DNA of 6,762 nt. It comes from Desulfobacteraceae bacterium (lineage in GTDB: Bacteria > Desulfobacterota > Desulfobacteria > Desulfobacterales > UBA11574). Below the pieces are notes generated by a model. The model had not been told where the DNA came from, ran no database searches, and worked only from the letters and a program-made list of their open reading frames with translations. How positions within the stretch are numbered: position 1 is the stretch's first letter; each line of letters begins with the position of its first letter. Of the stretch, positions 1 to 6,587 are shown piece after piece. The stretch covers positions 1,396-8,157 of the forward strand of contig DNGT01000246.1 of NCBI GenBank assembly GCA_003486165.1. Direction: 5' to 3'. A program made the translations under genes and the position numbers.

Positions 1-369
1 ATTTCTTGTGAGGGAGGTTGCTTTCGTGGTGAAATTGCCAGAATGGCGGCTCATTTGGTTGGGAAAGAGGAGCCATTTATGCGTGGATGCCATGGAGAAA
101 TGTTTACAGCACCGACATCTGCTATGACAGATTGGGCAAAAAAGGCTGAAAAAGTTGTTGTTATAGATGGGTGTTTTATGAAGTGCCATGGGAGAGTTAT
201 GATAAATATCATTGGTAAAGAAAATATGATTCAATTTGATGCACTCAGGATTTATAATAAAGGTAATAAGTACACAGATATCATGATATATGATGAAGTT
301 TCAGAAGAAGAACGCAAACAGATAGCTCAACAAGTTGCTGATAAAGTACTGTCTGAACTGTCAACATAA
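1..369 (+). CDS. DGC-type putative zinc-binding protein, 5' end cut by window
   Basis: The frame is open from base 1, so the gene begins before the window; the ATG at 43 is internal, because the codons before it encode a conserved part of the family (CEGGCFRGEIAR). The visible 122 residues carry five cysteines, C3, C7, C30, C58 and C62, in the settings CEGGC, RGCHGE and IDGCFMKCHGR. The DGC triplet followed by a further Cys is the signature of the DGC domain family, which is thought to bind zinc through its cysteines. No enzymatic role is established that I know of. The C-terminus is an acidic/amphipathic helix (SEEERKQIAQQVADKVLSEL) with no membrane segment, so the protein should be cytoplasmic. 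It ends with TAA at 367-369 and converges on the minus-strand operon. The family call is firm; the function is unknown. Confidence 0.85.
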   Translation: MSCEGGCFRGEIARMAAHLVGKEEPFMRGCHGEMFTAPTSAMTDWAKKAEKVVVIDGCFMKCHGRVMINIIGKENMIQFDALRIYNKGNKYTDIMIYDEVSEEERKQIAQQVADKVLSELST

Positions 370-375
370 ACTATT

Positions 376-552
376 TTAACTGTTCATGAGGTAATTTGGT
401 AGAGAGATGAGATGCTCTATCCTTTTTGTTCCGGCGATGATGAGGTCGGATGCCATTCCTAAAAATAGTCCGTGTTCAACGATCCCTGCACGCTCGTTTA
501 AAAGGGTGGCCAGTTTTTTTAGGTCGGGTATTGGCCCAAATTGAGCATCCAT
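376..552 (-). pseudogene. rpiA: 3' remnant of ribose-5-phosphate isomerase A gene
   Basis: Reading the minus strand just behind the glk stop gives a 58-codon frame (ATG at 552, TAA at 378-376). Its product contains MDAQFGPIPDLKKLATLLNE, then AGIVEHGLFLGMASDLIIAG. This is the C-terminal end of RpiA, where family members typically read DAQFGPIPD...IPGVVEHGLFLGMA. Intact RpiA is about 220-235 residues, so only about a quarter is present. The catalytic Asp/Glu/Lys region lies in the missing part, so the fragment cannot be an isomerase. In frame, the reading stays open only up to a TGA at 585-583 inside the end of glk, and the residues before M1 (NQIHKK) are at best weakly RpiA-like. No convincing Shine-Dalgarno precedes the ATG. 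RpiA would convert the Gnd product ribulose 5-phosphate to ribose 5-phosphate, so an ancestral full gene as last member of this operon fits well. A translated orphan peptide cannot be excluded. Confidence 0.8.
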
Positions 553-571
553 CTTTTTATGAATTTGATTT

Positions 572-1573
572 TTATTTAACCATCATGGCACAATATGCCG
601 CACCGATTAGTGCAGCTTTATCGTTCAGAATGACGTTAACGGGTATCCTTTCAAGAAAACCCTTAAAGCGTCCTTTGTTTGTAAATGCTCTTATAAAGGT
701 ATCATCTTTTAATTTGGATAAAATCTTCGGTGGAATTCCACCTCCCAGGTAAACCCCGCCCGTGGTAATTCCGGTCAAGGCTAAATTACCGGCAGCGGCA
801 CCGAAGATGGAGACAAACATATTCAATGCTTCAACACAGCCGGGATCTCTGTTCGTCAAGGCAGCTTCAGCAATAGCCTTGGCCGGTTGCATTTTTTTTC
901 GCTTTTGCTCTAACCACTCAGGTTCATCGAAACGGCCTGAGTCTTTCAACCAGTTATAAATATTCACCAATCCAGATCCAGAAAGCACCCTTTCTATACT
1001 TACGTGTCCATAATGCTGATGAAGAAAACGCCATAACTTTATTTCCGCTTCGTTATTGGGGGCAAAATCAGCATGGCCGCCTTCTGAGGATACCGGCAAG
1101 TATCGACCATTCTGATAAATAAGCATTGCGTTACCCAGACCTGTTCCGGGAGCGATCAGTGCGAGATTCTGATCTTTTATGGATGCTGCCTGATTTAAAG
1201 GATAGAATTCATCTTTACTTAATAGCGGGATGGCCATTACAGTGGCAGTTAAATCGTTGACAAGTTTGACATGATGAAACTTAAACTGTTTTTTGATCCG
1301 ATCTTCTGAAACGCTCCAAGGGAGATTGGTGGTTTTGGACTTGCCGTTTACAACGGGTCCTGCAACCCCAAAACAGGCATGAGTGACAGGCACCGGATGC
1401 ATTTCGAGAAATTGCCGGATAATGTGTTCCAGATCAGGTGAGTTTTGGCTTGGAAAAGTCTCAATCACTTTTGGCACAGGGCGTTTTTTTCCCTTGAGGA
1501 AAAGCCCCAAGTTCGTTTTTGTTCCGCCGATGTCTCCGGCTAGAACAAATGTTTTATCCTTTGATGTTGTCAT
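572..1573 (-). CDS. glk: Glucokinase
   Basis: A 333-residue glucokinase of the bacterial Glk family (E. coli Glk is 321), a cytoplasmic ATP-dependent enzyme converting glucose to glucose 6-phosphate. Visible motifs, in order: phosphate-binding GDIGGTKT at 13-20; FGVAGPV at 68-74; LVNDLTA at 104-110, whose D107 corresponds to the catalytic Asp; APGTGLG at 141-147; sugar-contacting SEGGHADF with E164 and H167; E194 in ERVLSGSG; and the nucleotide-site stretch GGVYLGGGIPP at 272-282. The ATG at 1573 is preceded by GGGAG about nine bases upstream, a good Shine-Dalgarno. The start lies 20 bases inside the end of pgl, so translation is probably coupled. It feeds glucose 6-phosphate to zwf in the same operon. 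No truncation or missing key residue was seen. The rpiA remnant begins 19 bases after the stop. Confidence 0.96.
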   Translation of the reverse strand: MTTSKDKTFVLAGDIGGTKTNLGLFLKGKKRPVPKVIETFPSQNSPDLEHIIRQFLEMHPVPVTHACFGVAGPVVNGKSKTTNLPWSVSEDRIKKQFKFHHVKLVNDLTATVMAIPLLSKDEFYPLNQAASIKDQNLALIAPGTGLGNAMLIYQNGRYLPVSSEGGHADFAPNNEAEIKLWRFLHQHYGHVSIERVLSGSGLVNIYNWLKDSGRFDEPEWLEQKRKKMQPAKAIAEAALTNRDPGCVEALNMFVSIFGAAAGNLALTGITTGGVYLGGGIPPKILSKLKDDTFIRAFTNKGRFKGFLERIPVNVILNDKAALIGAAYCAMMVK

Positions 1574-2321
1574 GATGGAGATCTCCCGATAATAAAGCGG
1601 CTGCTCCGCGATCCATCAGCCAAGTTAACTGACCATTCAGCGGTCGGATTCTCTGTACAGGCAATCGTATGCTTCTGTCCTCCAAAACCGTTTGAACAGT
1701 TCTTGCCTTCTCTTGTCCTGTAATCAGAAAGACAATGTGACGCGCTTGATTTAGCAAAGGAAGGGTCATGCTGATTCGGTTTACGTTTGGATCACCCCCT
1801 TTGACAGCCACTACCAACTTCTCCTTTTCATATAATGTCTTTTGTCCTAAGAACAGAGAAGCAATATGTCCGTCTGCTCCCATACCCAAATATATCAAAT
1901 CAAAACGCGGAACACGCGTACCTTCAAAAGAGAAAAAATCACTCAGTATTTTCTGGTATTCTTTTACAGACATTTGAGGGGATGACTCACACGTGATCCG
2001 ATGAATTTGTTTTTGAGAAATCGGAACTTCATTAATAAAATCCCTTTTTGCCCTACCATAATTGCTTTCGTGGCTGTCTTGGGGGACACACCGTTCATCC
2101 ACCCAAAAGATGTGAGTTTTTCCCCATGGAATATTTTGGATATAGGGTTCTCTTGCCAGCATTTTGTGCATCCGTCTGGGTGTGGAGCCACCGGATATGG
2201 CCACTGCAAAACGCCCTCTTTTCTCTACGGAACGCTTGGCACTGGCAACAAAGATCTCAGCTGCTTCTTTTGCCAAAAGAACCGGATCATCCTTGATGAT
2301 TATTTTTCGTTTAAAAAACAT
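1554..2321 (-). CDS. pgl: 6-phosphogluconolactonase
   Basis: A 255-residue lactonase of the SugarP_isomerase/DevB type, hydrolysing 6-phosphogluconolactone (the Zwf product) to 6-phosphogluconate in the cytoplasm. Motifs: AISGGSTP at 41-48, FWVDERCVP at 72-80 with SNYG at 86-89, LGMGADGHIASLF at 145-157 holding the conserved Asp and His (D150, H152), and RISMTLPLLN at 182-191. The usual GADGHTASLFPG reads GADGHIASLFLG here, mild substitutions beside the active His. Start choice: a longer reading begins at TTG 2354 and adds 11 residues (266 in total). I prefer ATG 2321 because MFFKRKIII matches where family members begin, although the nearest GAGG lies 14 bases upstream, farther than ideal. 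It overlaps glk by 20 bases at its 3' end and follows the broken VTT gene. Family relation to glucosamine-6-phosphate deaminase is resolved by motif and context. Confidence 0.93.
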   Translation of the reverse strand: MFFKRKIIIKDDPVLLAKEAAEIFVASAKRSVEKRGRFAVAISGGSTPRRMHKMLAREPYIQNIPWGKTHIFWVDERCVPQDSHESNYGRAKRDFINEVPISQKQIHRITCESSPQMSVKEYQKILSDFFSFEGTRVPRFDLIYLGMGADGHIASLFLGQKTLYEKEKLVVAVKGGDPNVNRISMTLPLLNQARHIVFLITGQEKARTVQTVLEDRSIRLPVQRIRPLNGQLTWLMDRGAAALLSGDLHHDNIKG

Positions 2322-2357
2322 ATCAGTTGCATGTTCCTCAGTTCGTTTAAACAAACT

Positions 2358-2857
2358 TTATCCGGATCTTTCAAGACTCTTTCTCCATTCTTTTCTCCGT
2401 CCATATCGATATTCCTCACCTTTCATCTTTTTTATGATCTTGAGAATGAAAAACGAGAAGATAAAGAGCCCAATAGAGAAGAAAACCTTAAAGGATATCA
2501 ACTCTCCCAAGTTGCCGGAGGCCCATACGTCTTTCAGTGTCCCGATAAAAAAGGTGAAGATAAACGTGCCCACGATAATCCCCAGCCCGGTTCCCGTAAC
2601 ATAGTCCAAGAATCGGACCTTGGTCAGCCCCATTCCGAAATTCATGGGTGTAAACGGAAAATAAACCAGCCGAAGGTATAAAACCGTTGCAAATCCGTCA
2701 CGCTCGATGGCATCATCATATTTTTCAGTGTATCAACAATCAGTGAAGCGGCAAATTCCCACCCCAAAGTCCGACCAATATGAAAGGCTGCAAAGATAAT
2801 CTCCTTAACCACCGATTTTGATGATTTTTTTGCTGGTTGTTCTAAGATTTCTTCCAT
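2358..2857 (-). pseudogene. Frameshifted TVP38/TMEM64 (VTT domain) membrane protein
   Basis: Two overlapping frames together look like one gene. The downstream frame (ATG 2645, stop 2358, 95 residues) has GMGLTKVRFLDYVTGTGLG followed by two hydrophobic segments (about residues 16-36 and 50-71) and a Lys/Arg-rich tail, as in the C-terminal half of VTT/SNARE-associated membrane proteins. The same frame stays open upstream to a TGA at 2735-2733 and encodes DDAIERDGFATVLYLRLVYF and then PFTP, matching the family's conserved stretch before GLTxVRFxDY; so ATG 2645 is internal. The upstream frame starts at ATG 2857 (AGGA close by; a TTG at 2908 is possible) and reads MEEILEQ...GRTLGWEFAASLIVDTLKN. 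One extra base in the A run at 2725-2721 would join LIVDTLKK to YDDAIERDGF. The joined product, about 167 residues, would still be shorter than usual (about 220-250), lacking N-terminal membrane segments. It may be decay, a sequencing error, or two small proteins. Confidence 0.65.
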
Positions 2858-2877
2858 CTTCCTGCCCCTTTTCTTCA

Positions 2878-4437
2878 CTAAATACGACTTATATTTCGAG
2901 GTCCCCAACTTCCAGATTTATAAAAATGAAGCATTTCCGACTGGTTGTCACAGATTTCGCATTCATTTAATATGGGTGTTAGAAAGGACCAGCAATGTTC
3001 AAGGCTGTCCTGGCGCCAGAAAAGCATTTGATCACCCAACATGCAGTCGATGAGTACTTTTTCATAGGCATCGAGAATTGGCCCGGTATAATTTTGATGA
3101 TAAGAAAAATCCATGGGTACAGAACGCAGGCACACCCGTGCACCTGGATTCTTTGTCTGAAAAGTAAGGGCAATTTTTTCATCTGGGTAAATGCCAAGGG
3201 TTAATCGATTGGCATCAATGCGCTCTTCCAGGGTCTGCCGAAACAAGGAGTGGGGGACTTCCTTAAAATGAATGGTTATTTCAGTTATCTTTTTGGCCAA
3301 ACGTTTACCGGATGAAAGGAAAAAAGGAACGCCCTGCCAGCGCCAGTTATCAATGAAGACTTTCATTTTAGCAAAAGTCGGCGTCAGCGAGTCAGGACTT
3401 ATTCCGGATTCTTCTCGGTAGGCTGGAACTGGTTTTCCATTAATTTTGCCCTGGGCATATTGTCCGAGCACAATGTACTCGTTTAGCTTTTCAACAGGGA
3501 ACGGCCTTAAAGAGCGAAAAACCTTTACTTTTTCATCTCTGACACGGCCGGTTTCAAATTGGGACGGTGCTTCCATGGCCGTTAGGGCCAAAAGCTGCAT
3601 CATATGGTTTTGAAACATATCCCGAATCACCCCGGCTTGTTCATAATACCCCGCTCGATGTTCGACGCCTAAAGTTTCTGATGCAAGGATGTTGACATGA
3701 TCAATATATCTTCGATTCCAGATGGGTTCAAAAATGGCATTGGCAAAACGAAACATCAGTACGTTCTGGACCGTTTCTTTTGCAAGATAATGGTCTATCC
3801 TGAATATTTGGTGTTCTTTAAAATGTCTCTGAATGCTTTGGTTCAGTCCAACAGCTGTCTTAAAGTCACGGCCAAAAGGCTTTTCAATAACAAGGCGCGA
3901 CCACCCGTTACCGTTTTCTTTTTCCTCGCTAAGACCTGACCGTCCTAACATTTGCGCAACAGGTTCATAAAGAGACGGAGGAAGGGCAAGGTAAAAAATT
4001 TTGTTTCCCCGGGTATGGTGTTTCTGATCCAGGTTTTTCAGGAATTTAGCCAGGCTTATAAAAGAAGTCAGGTCTCCATAGTCCACAGATCGATAACTAA
4101 GAGCGGCAGCAAAGGAATGCCATTTAGTTTGATCCATGAGGTTTGTAGCCATCAAGGCAGTTTCCATTTTTCCTCTGAATTGCTGATTGCTCAGTTTTGT
4201 TCGACTACACCCAACAACACAAAAAGAATCCGGCAGGCCATCATTCAAATACAGATTAAAAAGGGCCGGAACCAGTTTTCTGGCAGTCAGATCGCCTGTG
4301 GCCCCAACGATAACGATCGTACAAGGATCACTACGCTCGACGCTCATACATTTCTTGGGACTAATCTCCTGAGCAGGTGCGCTGACCTCTATAGTGGAAT
4401 CTGTAATATTATTCTTGTTTTTCATATCGTTACCCAT
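2878..4437 (-). CDS. zwf: Glucose-6-phosphate 1-dehydrogenase
   Basis: The first oxidative pentose phosphate step: glucose 6-phosphate to 6-phosphogluconolactone with reduction of NAD(P)+, cytoplasmic. Numbered from ATG 4437 (519 residues; typical family size is 480-515): Rossmann GATGDLTARK at 45-54, EKPFG at 185-189, substrate-binding and catalytic RIDHYLAKE at 213-221 (H216; the family norm is RIDHYLGKE), RAGYYEQAGVIRDMFQNH at 261-278, DNWRWQGVPFFLSSGKRL at 363-380 and the C-terminal YKSGSWGP. Start choice: the frame is open to 4500, overlapping gnd by 41 bases. ATG 4437 has a GAG eight bases upstream, while ATG 4455, six bases past the gnd stop, has none; ATG 4425 is also possible. The first 35-40 residues are polar, low-complexity and not conserved, so the choice does not affect the enzyme. 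It sits directly behind gnd and before the VTT remnant. Confidence 0.96.
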   Translation of the reverse strand: MGNDMKNKNNITDSTIEVSAPAQEISPKKCMSVERSDPCTIVIVGATGDLTARKLVPALFNLYLNDGLPDSFCVVGCSRTKLSNQQFRGKMETALMATNLMDQTKWHSFAAALSYRSVDYGDLTSFISLAKFLKNLDQKHHTRGNKIFYLALPPSLYEPVAQMLGRSGLSEEKENGNGWSRLVIEKPFGRDFKTAVGLNQSIQRHFKEHQIFRIDHYLAKETVQNVLMFRFANAIFEPIWNRRYIDHVNILASETLGVEHRAGYYEQAGVIRDMFQNHMMQLLALTAMEAPSQFETGRVRDEKVKVFRSLRPFPVEKLNEYIVLGQYAQGKINGKPVPAYREESGISPDSLTPTFAKMKVFIDNWRWQGVPFFLSSGKRLAKKITEITIHFKEVPHSLFRQTLEERIDANRLTLGIYPDEKIALTFQTKNPGARVCLRSVPMDFSYHQNYTGPILDAYEKVLIDCMLGDQMLFWRQDSLEHCWSFLTPILNECEICDNQSEMLHFYKSGSWGPRNISRI

Positions 4438-4459
4438 GGAGTTTTCTCTTTTCATTAAT

Positions 4460-5377
4460 TTAACTTTTTTTGTCTGTGGAAACCACTGCATGTCCGCCAA
4501 ACTCCCTACGAAGGGCTGCGAGGACTCTGTCGGTAAAAGGATCTTTCTGCCGAGAACGAAAACGACGTAGCAGAGAAAGGGTGATGACCTGGGCCGGCAC
4601 GCCTGTTTCCAAGGCCTGCTGGATGGTCCATCTTCCTTCTCCTGAATCTTCTACATATCCTCTGATATCTGAAAGTTTTGCATCTTTTCGAAATGCATCT
4701 CCAGCAAGTTCCAGCAGCCATGAACGAACCACGCTCCCCTGATTCCAGAGATGGGCAATATCGGCATAGTTAAAAGATTCAGCGTAATCGGAGGCCTCGA
4801 GAATTTCAAATCCTTCACCATAGGCCTGCATCATCCCATATTCAATGCCGTTATGGACCATTTTAACAAAATGACCCGCTCCTGATGGTCCGCAGTAGAG
4901 GTATCCCTCTTTCGGGGCCAGGGTTTTAAATACAGGTTCCAGATGATGAAACGAGTCTTTTTCTCCTCCGATCATCATGCAGTAACCGATTTGAAGTCCC
5001 CATATCCCTCCGCTGACGCCGACATCCATAAACCGGATATTTTTTTCAACAAGGAGTTCGGCTCTGCGAATGTCATCTTTATAATATGTATTACCGCCAT
5101 CGATAATGATGTCGCCCGACGAAAGGAGGTCTTTGAGCTGATGAATATGATCATCCACCGCCTGTCCGGCTGGAAGCATTATCCATACGATGCGGGGCTG
5201 AGTGAGTTTTTCAACAACCTCGGAAAGGGAATACGCCCCGATAGCCCCTTCTTCTTTTACCAGCGCATCTGTTTTTTCCGGCGAGCGGTTATATGCAACG
5301 ACCTCGTGGCCTCCGCGAAGCAGCCGTTTCGCCATATTCATGCCCATCCGTCCCAAACCAATCATTGTAATCTTCAT
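4460..5377 (-). CDS. gnd: 6-phosphogluconate dehydrogenase (decarboxylating), short form
   Basis: A 305-residue member of the short 6-phosphogluconate dehydrogenase class (about 300 residues, against about 470 for E. coli Gnd). It oxidatively decarboxylates 6-phosphogluconate to ribulose 5-phosphate and CO2 in the cytoplasm. Visible: Rossmann GLGRMG at 7-12, NRS at 30-32 after the second strand, IMLPAG at 66-71, DGGNTYYKDD at 93-102, DVGVSGGIWG at 118-127, and GHFVKMVHNGIEYGMMQAYGE at 168-188 with catalytic K172 and the N176/E179 pair. EDSGEGRW at 243-250 lies in the C-terminal helical part. NRS at the cofactor position resembles the NADP+-binding N-R-S/T of the long enzymes, so NADP+ use is plausible, though several short forms prefer NAD+; this is inference. 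ATG 5377 has AAGGA about nine bases upstream. It is the first gene of the packed gnd-zwf-pgl-glk unit. Confidence 0.95.
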   Translation of the reverse strand: MKITMIGLGRMGMNMAKRLLRGGHEVVAYNRSPEKTDALVKEEGAIGAYSLSEVVEKLTQPRIVWIMLPAGQAVDDHIHQLKDLLSSGDIIIDGGNTYYKDDIRRAELLVEKNIRFMDVGVSGGIWGLQIGYCMMIGGEKDSFHHLEPVFKTLAPKEGYLYCGPSGAGHFVKMVHNGIEYGMMQAYGEGFEILEASDYAESFNYADIAHLWNQGSVVRSWLLELAGDAFRKDAKLSDIRGYVEDSGEGRWTIQQALETGVPAQVITLSLLRRFRSRQKDPFTDRVLAALRREFGGHAVVSTDKKS

Positions 5378-5493
5378 AGTTTTTTTCCTTTCCTTTCTTT
5401 TTTGTTCACATCCTGTGGCGCTTCACTAAATAATGCTCCATCTTCGCTGCCGGAGAACAACGATTCAATCGGGAAATATTTCTGAAAGCCGCT
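5378..5493 (-). other. Gap between DUF547 gene and gnd; possible operon leader
   Basis: This 116-base stretch holds no gene on either strand that I can support. It contains the purine-rich Shine-Dalgarno of gnd (AAGGA near 5387-5391). I looked for a promoter for the sugar-phosphate operon and for a terminator after the DUF547 gene. No -35/-10 pair with good spacing and no stem with a T run is convincing. The operon may therefore start here from a weak or non-sigma70 promoter, or be read through from upstream. Confidence 0.4.
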
Positions 5494-6258
5494 CTATTTA
5501 TCGTTTAACGACCAATCATAATCAAAGTATTTTACTTGGATATTACTTTTATTTTCTTCCAGTTGTTTTTTTAGATCTCCTTCGGCATATTTCAAAAAGA
5601 AGCCAACAATATCGTTATCGAAATCTTCTGAAAACCATTTAAATATGCTGCTTACGTAAAGCGTTCTCCCTTTAAAAAGGTTGTGCCGGGGATCATTGAT
5701 AAATGCCCGTGTCATTTCATCAAGCTGCTGATCCAGGATGTCCGCTCGATAGGGTTCAGATCGCAGTATAGGGCAACCCTTGGATGCACAATTTACGGCA
5801 AAATGAACCCGTGGGTCTTTGAATCTGGGGCGAAGTATATCATGCTCGATATGATCTAAGGTTATGATATCCTCATTTATTCTTGCAATCTTTTTTTTCC
5901 ACGGGCTTTTAAAGATGCTTCCTAAATCCTTTATGGATTTAATTCCAGGATAGCCGGTAAGAATCAATTTGATGGTCCAAGCATTGTAAGCGTTGATGTA
6001 AAAAGCAAACTGTTCGTCTCTAGAAAGCGCTATTATATTGGTTTCCTCAAGTATTTTGAGATATTGGTCCAGCTTGGCTTCTTCATTCTTAAAACCCTGA
6101 TAGTCTACCGTACCATTTTGAACGTACTTTTCGAGCAGGTCAGCATATAGGGCATGATCTACTGCAGCGTTGGACCATTCGGGTGCTATAAAAACCCCAG
6201 TTACCCCGAAAAAAGAGACCCATAAGACAACACGCACTATTAGTTTTCTTGTGTTCAT
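5494..6258 (-). CDS. DUF547 domain protein, probably exported
   Basis: A 254-residue DUF547 family protein of unknown molecular function. It starts with MNTRKLIVRVV, a hydrophobic stretch (about 8-25) and SNAA before VDHA, a signal peptide with a likely cleavage near residue 32, so it is probably periplasmic or outer-surface. Family hallmarks: VDYQGF at 51-56, FYINAYNAWTIKLI at 86-99, LDHIEHDILRPRFKDPRVHF at 134-153, and VNCASKGCP at 155-163 with two cysteines; it ends with the family-typical YDWSLND. A catalytic role has been suspected for such His/Cys motifs but I know of no proven reaction. Start: an ATG at 6270 is in frame, but ATG 6258 has GAGG six bases upstream and gives the cleaner signal peptide, so I choose 6258. 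It lies 29 bases after the glycogen-binding ORF and 116 bases before gnd. Confidence 0.88.
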   Translation of the reverse strand: MNTRKLIVRVVLWVSFFGVTGVFIAPEWSNAAVDHALYADLLEKYVQNGTVDYQGFKNEEAKLDQYLKILEETNIIALSRDEQFAFYINAYNAWTIKLILTGYPGIKSIKDLGSIFKSPWKKKIARINEDIITLDHIEHDILRPRFKDPRVHFAVNCASKGCPILRSEPYRADILDQQLDEMTRAFINDPRHNLFKGRTLYVSSIFKWFSEDFDNDIVGFFLKYAEGDLKKQLEENKSNIQVKYFDYDWSLNDK

Positions 6259-6287
6259 GATCGACCTCATTGATCTTAAATATTTTT

Positions 6288-6562
6288 TTAAATTTCTTCT
6301 AAATTAAAAACACTGTTTTGAGTACCGAAGCAGTTCAGACAAGTCTTGGCATTTTGAGGATCTTTTTTCCACATTCCGTCAACAAAGAACTTATATTCGT
6401 ATTTTCCTGGAGAAAGCACCAATGTCTTGCTCCATATTCCGTTTTCATTATTTTGCATTGGATGTTTTTTGGGATTCCAATTGTTAAAATCTCCCATCAA
6501 TATAACCTCGTCGGCAGCGGCTGCTTCAAATGAAAATGTAATTCTTATCCGTCTAACTGTCT
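6288..6562 (-). pseudogene. Small glycogen-binding (CBM48/AMPK-beta type) domain protein, start unclear
   Basis: The frame ending with TAA at 6290-6288 encodes a near-complete glycogen-binding domain: RRIRITFSFEA, DEVILMGDFNNWNP, GIWSKTLVLSPGKYEYKFFV, DGMWKKDP, CLNCFGTQNSVFNL. This is the AMPK-beta/isoamylase N-terminal fold, with tryptophans in DFNNWN, GIW and DGMW that in this family contact alpha-glucan. Stand-alone domains of about 90-100 residues are common. The problem is the start: the frame is open from 6587 (after TGA 6590-6588) but holds no ATG, GTG or TTG before TTG 6500 and ATG 6497, and both would remove the first conserved strand. A one-base change in the A4 run near 6560 would link it to TTG-initiated LFKIK. 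It could be broken at its 5' end, use a rare start such as ATT, or be affected by a sequencing error. The DUF547 gene follows 29 bases after the stop. Confidence 0.6.
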
Positions 6563-6587
6563 GTTTTGATCTTGAACAAAACCGATT

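Noticed and set aside
400..430. Possible terminator: TAGAG/CTCTA stem followed by TCCTTTTTG
   Set aside because: The stem is only five pairs with a ten-base loop and lies within the rpiA remnant; too weak to call, although a terminator for the DGC gene would be expected about here.
1577..1586. Perfect ten-base palindrome GGAGATCTCC over the glk Shine-Dalgarno
   Set aside because: It has no loop and is too short for a stable hairpin or a confident operator; probably chance.
2001..2681. Long plus-strand open frame of 226 codons
   Set aside because: It runs antisense to the pgl 5' half and the VTT remnant, is rich in Phe/Ser/His as expected from antisense reading, and shows no domain; the minus-strand motifs are unambiguous.
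2721..2726. Programmed -1 frameshift at the A run joining the two VTT frames
   Set aside because: The shift needed is -1, but the local codons read CTG AAA AAT, which is not a proper X XXY YYZ slippery heptamer, and I see no stimulatory structure; decay or a sequence error is simpler.
3952..4458. Plus-strand open frame of 168 codons
   Set aside because: It is antisense to the zwf Rossmann region, which carries clear conserved motifs on the minus strand.
4943..5485. Plus-strand open frame of 180 codons
   Set aside because: It is antisense to gnd and its upstream gap, with no recognisable motif and no ribosome binding site that I would trust.
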